Shown here in pieces: positions 15,187 through 19,838 of a stretch of 19,838 nucleotides of DNA. Under the pieces are notes generated by a model. It was not told the DNA's origin. It saw only the letters and a list, made by a program, of their open reading frames with translations, and did not search any database. The first letter of the stretch is position 1. Each line of letters starts with the position of its first letter. The translations under genes and the position numbers were made by a program. The stretch is taken from NCBI GenBank assembly GCA_024645155.1, contig JAHEGF010000027.1:1-19838 (forward strand), in the 5' to 3' direction. The DNA comes from Phyllobacteriaceae bacterium. Lineage in GTDB: Bacteria; Pseudomonadota; Alphaproteobacteria; Rhizobiales; Rhizobiaceae.

Positions 15187-16503
15187 ATGGGCGACAACAA
15201 GCTCAAACCGGGGATCGCAGCCGGCAGGCTGACTGCCGAAGACTACCGCGCGAATTTTTCGGATCTTCATCCCCCGCTTGACCGTCACGAGGCGGCCGTT
15301 GAGGCCGACCGGTGCTATTTCTGTCACGATGCACCCTGCATGACAGCATGTCCGACATCAATCGACATACCGATGTTCATTCGCCAAATCTCGACCGGCA
15401 ATCCTCTTGGAGCGGCAAAGTCGATATTCGACCAGAACATACTTGGCGGCATGTGCGCCCGTGTCTGCCCGACCGAAACCCTGTGCGAAGAAGTCTGCGT
15501 GCGCGAGACCGCCGAGGGCAAACCTGTCAAGATCGGGCAATTGCAGCGCTTCGCCACCGATAGCGCCATGAATGCGGGCAAACAGTTTTACGAGCGTGGT
15601 GCGGATACCGGCAAACGCGTCGCCGTTGTCGGCGCCGGCCCCGCCGGACTGGCATGCGCGCACCGGCTGACGATGCACGGCCACTCGGTGACCTTGCTTG
15701 ACGCGCGTCCCAAGGCGGGCGGCCTCAACGAATACGGGATTGCGAGCTACAAGACGGTCAATGGTTTTGCCCAGACGGAAGTCGATTACATACTGTCGAT
15801 AGGCGGCATCAGCTGCGAATACGGCAAAAAGCTGGGAAGCGATATCCGTCTTGCCGACCTGGCAAGCGACTACGATGCTGTATTTGTCGGCATCGGCCTT
15901 GCAGGCGTCAACGCCCTTGGCGATGCGGATGCCGCGGCAACGGGCAGCGAAGATGCCGTCGAATGGATTTCGGAACTTCGTCAGGCCCGGGATCTGGCGA
16001 AGGTTCCGGTTGGACGGCGGGTCGTTGTCATTGGCGGCGGCATGACCGCGATCGATGCAGCCACGCAAAGCAAGGCGCTTGGCGCAGACGAGGTGACGAT
16101 TGTCTATCGCGGTCCGAGGGAACGCATGAAGGCATCTGAATATGAACAGGAACTGGCGCAGACGCGCGGCGTTACCATCCGCTACGAGATGTCGCCGAAA
16201 AAGATCGTAACCACCGGAGGCGCCGTCACGGCTGTGGAATTTGCCCGCGGCAATGAAGAGATATCCATCCCGTGCGACCAGGTGATGAAGGCGATCGGCC
16301 AGACACTTGACATATCCGTGCTTGCGGATGCGAAATTGAAACTGGACAAGGGTCGTATTGCCATTGACGGTGAAGGAAGAACGTCTGTCGCCGGCATTTG
16401 GGCCGGTGGCGACTGTGTCAACCAGGGAGATGACCTGACGGTAACGGCAACGGCCCAGGGGCGCGATGCGGCGGAGAGTATTCATGCCGCCTTGGGCTCA
16501 TGA
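15187..16503 (+). CDS. preT: NAD-dependent dihydropyrimidine dehydrogenase subunit PreT (PydX-like)
   Basis: This 438-residue iron-sulfur flavoprotein is the electron-input subunit of bacterial dihydropyrimidine dehydrogenase. It takes electrons from NADH and passes them to PreA, which reduces uracil or thymine. The N-terminal domain has two cysteine clusters for 4Fe-4S centres: C43, C46, C51 and C55, and C90, C94, C100 and C104. The FAD motif GAGPAG is at residues 148-153 and the NAD motif GGGMTAID at 282-289. IWAGGDCVNQGDDL near the end closes the FAD site. GGAGG stands 8 bases before the ATG. It is the first gene of a preT-DUF1428-preA operon. Closely related GltD-like subunits share this layout, but the preA partner settles the assignment. 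Confidence 0.93.
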   Translation: MGDNKLKPGIAAGRLTAEDYRANFSDLHPPLDRHEAAVEADRCYFCHDAPCMTACPTSIDIPMFIRQISTGNPLGAAKSIFDQNILGGMCARVCPTETLCEEVCVRETAEGKPVKIGQLQRFATDSAMNAGKQFYERGADTGKRVAVVGAGPAGLACAHRLTMHGHSVTLLDARPKAGGLNEYGIASYKTVNGFAQTEVDYILSIGGISCEYGKKLGSDIRLADLASDYDAVFVGIGLAGVNALGDADAAATGSEDAVEWISELRQARDLAKVPVGRRVVVIGGGMTAIDAATQSKALGADEVTIVYRGPRERMKASEYEQELAQTRGVTIRYEMSPKKIVTTGGAVTAVEFARGNEEISIPCDQVMKAIGQTLDISVLADAKLKLDKGRIAIDGEGRTSVAGIWAGGDCVNQGDDLTVTATAQGRDAAESIHAALGS

Positions 16504-16538
16504 CATTCGGGCAGGGTGCGTAAACCCCGGAGGAACAG

Positions 16539-16889
16539 ATGACCTACATAATGAGCTTTGTGGCTTCAGTGCCGGCACACAAGAAAACCGAGTATCAGGC
16601 AACGTCAAAAAAGGTTGCCGAGGTCTTCAAGGAGTACGGTGCAACACGCGTCGTCGAATGCTGGGGCGATGACGTGCCTGATGGCAGGGTTACATCATAC
16701 CCGATGGCGGTGAAGGCCGGGGAGGGTGAGGTTGTTGTTACCGGATGGCAGGAATGGCCGGACAAGGCATCGCAGCAGACCGGTATGAAAAACGCGATGC
16801 AGGACCCGCGCATGGCTGACATGGCGGGTATGCCGATTGACGGTAAACGCATGATATTTGGCGGGTTCGAAGCATTCTTCGAAATCTGA
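16539..16889 (+). CDS. DUF1428 (YbaA-like) protein inside the preT-preA operon
   Basis: This 116-residue protein matches the DUF1428 family: MTYIMSFVASVPAHKKTEY at the start, then KEYGATRVVECWGDDVPDG, GEVVVTGWQEWPDK, and a C-terminal GKRMIFGGFEAFFE. The family has a dimeric ferredoxin-like alpha-beta fold of unknown function. GGAGG lies 5 bases before its ATG. The gene is 35 bases after preT and 13 before preA, so it is almost certainly co-transcribed with them. This suggests a role in pyrimidine reduction or its side products, which is inference. No catalytic residue can be named. Confidence 0.88.
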   Translation: MTYIMSFVASVPAHKKTEYQATSKKVAEVFKEYGATRVVECWGDDVPDGRVTSYPMAVKAGEGEVVVTGWQEWPDKASQQTGMKNAMQDPRMADMAGMPIDGKRMIFGGFEAFFEI

Positions 16890-16902
16890 CAGGGAGAGCA
16901 CG

Positions 16903-18216
16903 ATGGCTGATATCCGCAACGATTTCGTCGGGATCAAATCCCCCAACCCGTTCTGGCTGGCGTCCGCGCCGCCGACCGACAAGGAGTACAATGTCCGCCG
17001 GGCATTTGAAGCCGGGTGGGGCGGTGTCGTGTGGAAAACGCTTGGTGAGGAAGGCCCGCCGATCGTCAATGTCAACGGGCCGCGCTACGGTGCGATCTGG
17101 GGTGCCGACCGTCGGCTGCTCGGCCTCAACAACATCGAGCTGATCACTGATCGCGATCTCCATGTCAATCTTCGCGAAATGAAAGTGGTCAAGAGGGATT
17201 ATCCCGATCGTGCGGTTGTGGCCTCGATCATGGTCCCGTGCGAGGAGGCCGCCTGGAAGGCCATCCTGCCGCTGGTCGAGGAGACCGGAGCCGACGGTAT
17301 CGAACTCAATTTCGGCTGCCCGCACGGCATGAGCGAGCGCGGCATGGGATCGGCAGTGGGCCAGGTGCCCGAATATATCGAAATGGTGGCGCGCTGGTGC
17401 AAGGCCAACACGCGCATGCCGGTGATCGTCAAGCTGACGCCGAATATCACCGACATCCGGTATCCGGCACGTGCCGCCAAGGCAGGCGGTGCCGATGCGG
17501 TATCACTGATCAACACGATTTCGTCGATCACGGCGGTTGATCTCGATTCCTTTGCCCCGGAGCCGACTATCGACGGAAAGGGATCGCATGGCGGCTATTG
17601 CGGCCCGGCGGTCAAGCCGATTGCCCTCAACATGGTGGCCGATATCGCACGCGACCCGGAAACAGCCGGACTGCCGATTTCCGGCATTGGCGGTGTGACG
17701 ACATGGCGCGATGCCGCGGAATTCCTTGCGCTTGGGGCAGGCAATGTCCAGGTGTGCACGGCTGTCATGACCTACGGGTTCAAGATCGTCGAGGAGATGA
17801 TTGCGGGACTCAACAACTGGATGGACGAGAAGGGGCACGCCTCGCTTGACGATGTGATCGGGCGCGCCGTGCCGAACGTCACGGACTGGCAGTATCTCAA
17901 CCTCAACTACGTCACGAAAGCGAAGATCAATCAGGACTCATGCATTAAATGCGGGCGTTGCCACATCGCATGCGAAGACACGTCGCACCAGGCAATCACG
18001 CACATGGTCGATGGCGCGCGCCATTTCGAGGTGATCGACGAGGAGTGCGTCGGTTGCAACCTGTGTGTCAATGTTTGCCCCGTCGAAGACTGCATAACGA
18101 TGGTTGAACTGGAGTCTGGAACAGACCCGCGAACGAAAAAGCCGATCAACCCGGACTATGCAAACTGGACGACCCATCCCAACAATCCCGGGGCTGCGAA
18201 GGAAGCGGCCGAGTAA
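16903..18216 (+). CDS. preA: NAD-dependent dihydropyrimidine dehydrogenase subunit PreA
   Basis: This 437-residue catalytic subunit reduces uracil and thymine to the 5,6-dihydro forms, the first step of reductive pyrimidine breakdown. The N-terminal FMN barrel is of the dihydroorotate dehydrogenase type (residues about 1-320). The active-site Cys139 lies in NFGCPHGMSERGMG. FMN-binding segments include VIVKLTPN, SHGGYCGPAVKP and GIGGVTTW. The C-terminus has two 4Fe-4S motifs, C347, C350, C353 and C357, then C382, C385, C388 and C392. All expected cysteines are present. AGGGAG lies 6 bases before the ATG at 16903. A longer frame start at 16858 overlaps the upstream gene and is unlikely. Confidence 0.95.
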   Translation: MADIRNDFVGIKSPNPFWLASAPPTDKEYNVRRAFEAGWGGVVWKTLGEEGPPIVNVNGPRYGAIWGADRRLLGLNNIELITDRDLHVNLREMKVVKRDYPDRAVVASIMVPCEEAAWKAILPLVEETGADGIELNFGCPHGMSERGMGSAVGQVPEYIEMVARWCKANTRMPVIVKLTPNITDIRYPARAAKAGGADAVSLINTISSITAVDLDSFAPEPTIDGKGSHGGYCGPAVKPIALNMVADIARDPETAGLPISGIGGVTTWRDAAEFLALGAGNVQVCTAVMTYGFKIVEEMIAGLNNWMDEKGHASLDDVIGRAVPNVTDWQYLNLNYVTKAKINQDSCIKCGRCHIACEDTSHQAITHMVDGARHFEVIDEECVGCNLCVNVCPVEDCITMVELESGTDPRTKKPINPDYANWTTHPNNPGAAKEAAE

Positions 18217-18229
18217 TTCCTCCCCGACG

Positions 18230-18241
18230 GGCGGAGCCGCC
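18230..18241. terminator. Small GC hairpin between convergent preA and rutR
   Basis: GGCGGAGCCGCC in the 26-base gap between the two stop codons can fold on either strand (GGCG/CGCC with a four-base loop). There is no U-run, so function as a terminator is uncertain. Confidence 0.25.
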
Positions 18242-18242
18242 A

Positions 18243-18914
18243 TTATTGGACTTGCGGTTCCGCCCCGAGACCGTCCCGGCGCGGCAAGAGGCCGTTGAGA
18301 AACATCTCTTCTAGGAACAGGGCGGCATCTTCAAACCTTCCCGGTCCGTCACGCCCCGGCCCAAGTACTGCGCGAACCTGAACATCAAAGTCGGCATAGT
18401 GCTGCGTGGTTGCCCAGATCGCAAAAATCAGGTGCCGGGGATCGGCAGGCCGCAGTTTTTCCTGTTCCATCCAAGCGGTAATAACCGCTGCCTTTTTATC
18501 GACCAGTGATTTCAGTTCCTCTTCGAGCATCGACTTGATGCGTGGCGCGCCCTGGAGAATCTCGTTGGCAAACAACCGGCTCTCGCGGGGGAAGTCGCGC
18601 GCCATCTCGAGCTTGCGCCGGATGTATCCGCGAATCTCGCGCACGGGGTCGCCATCCGAATTCATCTCCTCGAGTGGCGCAAGCCAGGTTTCAAGCAGCC
18701 GGTGGATCAGCTCGCTGTGGATATCCTCCTTGCGCCTGAAATAGTAGAGAAGATTGGGTTTCGACATCGCCGCCTCGTCGGCAATCTGGTCGATGGTCGA
18801 TCCGCGAAATCCGTGACGCGAAAAAACCTCGAGCGCTGCTTCCAGTATCCGTTCGCGATTTTCGCGCTGAATGCGTGTCAGCGGTTTTCTTGCACGCACG
18901 GCTTTCATCGCCAT
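18243..18914 (-). CDS. rutR: TetR family regulator of pyrimidine catabolism, RutR homologue
   Basis: This 223-residue protein has a TetR helix-turn-helix at residues about 20-66 (STIDQIADEAAMSKPNLLYYF). Its C-terminal domain closely follows E. coli RutR as I recall that sequence: TWLAPLEE, YIRRKLEMARDFPRESRLF, ADPRHLIFAIWATTQHYADF. RutR is a uracil/thymine-responsive repressor of pyrimidine-use genes. The start at 18914 (MAMKAVRARK) has AGGA upstream. The frame stays open to 19097, but that part lacks family features and would overlap the divergent aminotransferase. It is convergent with preA and divergent from the aminotransferase. A RutR-like box lies about 90 bases upstream, so it probably controls that promoter and itself. 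Confidence 0.87.
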   Translation of the reverse strand: MAMKAVRARKPLTRIQRENRERILEAALEVFSRHGFRGSTIDQIADEAAMSKPNLLYYFRRKEDIHSELIHRLLETWLAPLEEMNSDGDPVREIRGYIRRKLEMARDFPRESRLFANEILQGAPRIKSMLEEELKSLVDKKAAVITAWMEQEKLRPADPRHLIFAIWATTQHYADFDVQVRAVLGPGRDGPGRFEDAALFLEEMFLNGLLPRRDGLGAEPQVQ

Positions 18915-19003
18915 TGTCTTCCTGTCGCCAGGCCGCGACCGGCTGCGGCATAGTTGCAGGAGCGGTAGAATTGGCTTGATAGATGGCACACAAGTGATAG
19001 CCT

Positions 19004-19019
19004 TTGTCCAAACGGTCAA
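19004..19019. promoter_or_regulatory. RutR-like operator
   Basis: TTGTCCA-AA-CGGTCAA matches the E. coli RutR consensus TTGACCA-NN-TGGTCAA, as I recall it, at 12 of 14 defined positions with the same spacing. It lies between the divergent rutR homologue and the aminotransferase gene, 72 bases before the latter's ATG. Presence of the regulator gene next door strengthens the call. Confidence 0.65.
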
Positions 19020-19034
19020 AAATTCGTAACACAC

Positions 19035-19072
19035 TTCACACGCAGTGATCAATTTGTGTCGAACCGTGTGAA
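19035..19072. repeat. TTCACACG/CGTGTGAA inverted repeat in the aminotransferase leader
   Basis: Perfect 8-bp arms at 19035-19042 and 19065-19072 enclose 22 bases, just before the GGGAGAAG ribosome site. It could be a second operator or an mRNA hairpin affecting translation. No family match is known to me. Confidence 0.4.
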
Positions 19073-19090
19073 ACAATCCGGGAGAAGCGG

Positions 19091-19838
19091 ATGTCAAACC
19101 GCCAGAATGTAGCGCCGAACGACCTTAGAGCGTTCTGGATGCCGTTTACGGCCAACCGCCAGTTCAAAAAGGCTCCGCGGATGTTTGTTGCCGCGGACGG
19201 CATGCACTACACGACATCCGATGGCAGGAAGGTGCTCGATGGCACCGCCGGCCTTTGGTGTGTCAATGCCGGCCATTGCCGGCCGAAGATAACCGAAGCC
19301 ATTCAGGCGCAGGCCGCCGAACTGGATTATGCACCAGCGTTCCAGATTGGCCATCCCAAGGCGTTCGAACTGGCAAACCGGCTGGTGGACCTGGCGCCGG
19401 ATGGGCTTGATCACGTCATGTACACCAATTCCGGTTCCGAATCGGTGGAAACGGCGCTGAAGACCGCCCTTGCCTATCACCGCGCCCGGGGCGACGGGTC
19501 GCGGTTTCGGCTGATCGGACGCGAGCGTGGGTATCACGGTGTCAATTTCGGCGGAATATCGGTCGGCGGCATTGTTGCCAACCGCAAGATGTTCGGCACA
19601 CTGCTGACCGGGGTCGATCACCTGCCGCATACCCATCTGCCGGGTAAGAACGCGTTTTCGCGCTGCCTGCCCGAACACGGCATCGAACTTGCCGACGAGC
19701 TCGAACGCATCTGCACCCTGCATGACCCTTCCACGATTGCCGCGGTCATTGTCGAACCGGTGGCCGGATCGACAGGTGTCCTGATCCCGCCGAAAGGCTA
19801 CCTGCAGCGCATTCGCGATATTTGCGACAAGCACGGCA
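19091..19838 (+). CDS. Omega-amino acid (beta-alanine)-pyruvate aminotransferase, N-terminal part
   Basis: The visible 249 residues belong to class III PLP aminotransferases, here cut by the window end (full length about 440). The start MSNRQNVAPNDLRAFWMPFT and LDGTAGLWCVNAGHCRP are typical of omega-amino acid:pyruvate transaminases. The PLP phosphate-binding region is Y111-TNSGSE-117, and the ring-stacking Tyr148-His149-Gly150 follows in GYHGVNFGG. EPVAGSTG leads toward the PLP aspartate region. The catalytic lysine is beyond the edge. In the reductive pyrimidine route this enzyme turns beta-alanine (from uracil) or 3-aminoisobutyrate (from thymine) into the semialdehyde. Its position beside rutR and preTA supports that role. 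GGGAGAAG precedes the ATG. Other omega-amines remain possible substrates. Confidence 0.9.
   Translation, partial: MSNRQNVAPNDLRAFWMPFTANRQFKKAPRMFVAADGMHYTTSDGRKVLDGTAGLWCVNAGHCRPKITEAIQAQAAELDYAPAFQIGHPKAFELANRLVDLAPDGLDHVMYTNSGSESVETALKTALAYHRARGDGSRFRLIGRERGYHGVNFGGISVGGIVANRKMFGTLLTGVDHLPHTHLPGKNAFSRCLPEHGIELADELERICTLHDPSTIAAVIVEPVAGSTGVLIPPKGYLQRIRDICDKHG

Noticed and set aside
15358..16485. 375-codon minus-strand open frame opposite preT
   Set aside because: preT has all expected cofactor motifs; the antisense product is arginine/histidine-rich and unlike any family.
18915..19097. N-terminal extension of the rutR frame
   Set aside because: It would cover the divergent promoter region and the aminotransferase start, has no TetR features, and a better ribosome site precedes 18914.
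19094..19834. 246-codon minus-strand frame opposite the aminotransferase
   Set aside because: The plus-strand frame is a well-conserved PLP enzyme with a good ribosome site.
1..19838. CRISPR array, insertion sequence or phage remnant
   Set aside because: No regularly spaced repeats, transposase motifs or terminal repeats were seen on reading the window.

Overview
The window looks like chromosomal DNA from an alphaproteobacterium, probably of the Hyphomicrobiales (rhizobial) type. The grounds are moderately high GC, short intergenic gaps, TAXI-type TRAP transport, a class III adenylate cyclase fused to TPR repeats, an HpaR-type MarR regulator and a PreT/PreA dihydropyrimidine dehydrogenase. 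Genus cannot be fixed from the sequence. I see no insertion sequence, phage gene, CRISPR array or rRNA. One tRNA gene, tRNA-Arg(CCG), is present.

Layout, left to right. (1) 1-1709, minus strand: an RND efflux pair, adaptor then inner-membrane permease, with the permease cut by the window edge. A large dyad lies upstream of it. (2) 1919-7639: a solute-uptake and oxidation island. A TAXI receptor, a fused TRAP permease and a DadA-like FAD amino-acid oxidoreductase form a minus-strand operon, with a divergent LysR regulator. (3) 7640-8401: mostly non-coding, holding the tRNA gene. (4) 8402-10687, minus: a cytosolic class III adenylate cyclase with C-terminal TPRs, preceded by a 5-carboxymethyl-2-hydroxymuconate isomerase (HpaF type). 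(5) 10875-12729, plus: HpaR, a stand-alone Lrp/AsnC ligand-binding (RAM) domain and a 3-hydroxyisobutyrate-dehydrogenase-like enzyme. (6) 12730-15030, minus: a DUF3995 membrane protein, a glutathione S-transferase and a family III CoA-transferase. (7) 15187-19838: reductive pyrimidine catabolism, with preT, a DUF1428 protein and preA on plus, rutR on minus, and an omega-amino acid (beta-alanine) aminotransferase on plus that runs off the end.

The most coherent unit is the last. PreT and PreA together reduce uracil or thymine to the dihydro form. The aminotransferase would act at the end of the same pathway on beta-alanine or 3-aminoisobutyrate. A RutR homologue lies between them. A 16-bp site matching 12 of the 14 defined positions of the E. 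coli RutR operator, as I recall that consensus, sits in the rutR/aminotransferase intergenic region. The dihydropyrimidinase and beta-ureidopropionase genes are not here and may lie to the right.

The least explained items are a DUF1428 gene inside the preT/preA operon, a promoter nested exactly in an inverted repeat before preT, a 27-bp dyad upstream of the RND pair, and an HpaR/HpaF divergent pair without the rest of the homoprotocatechuate genes.
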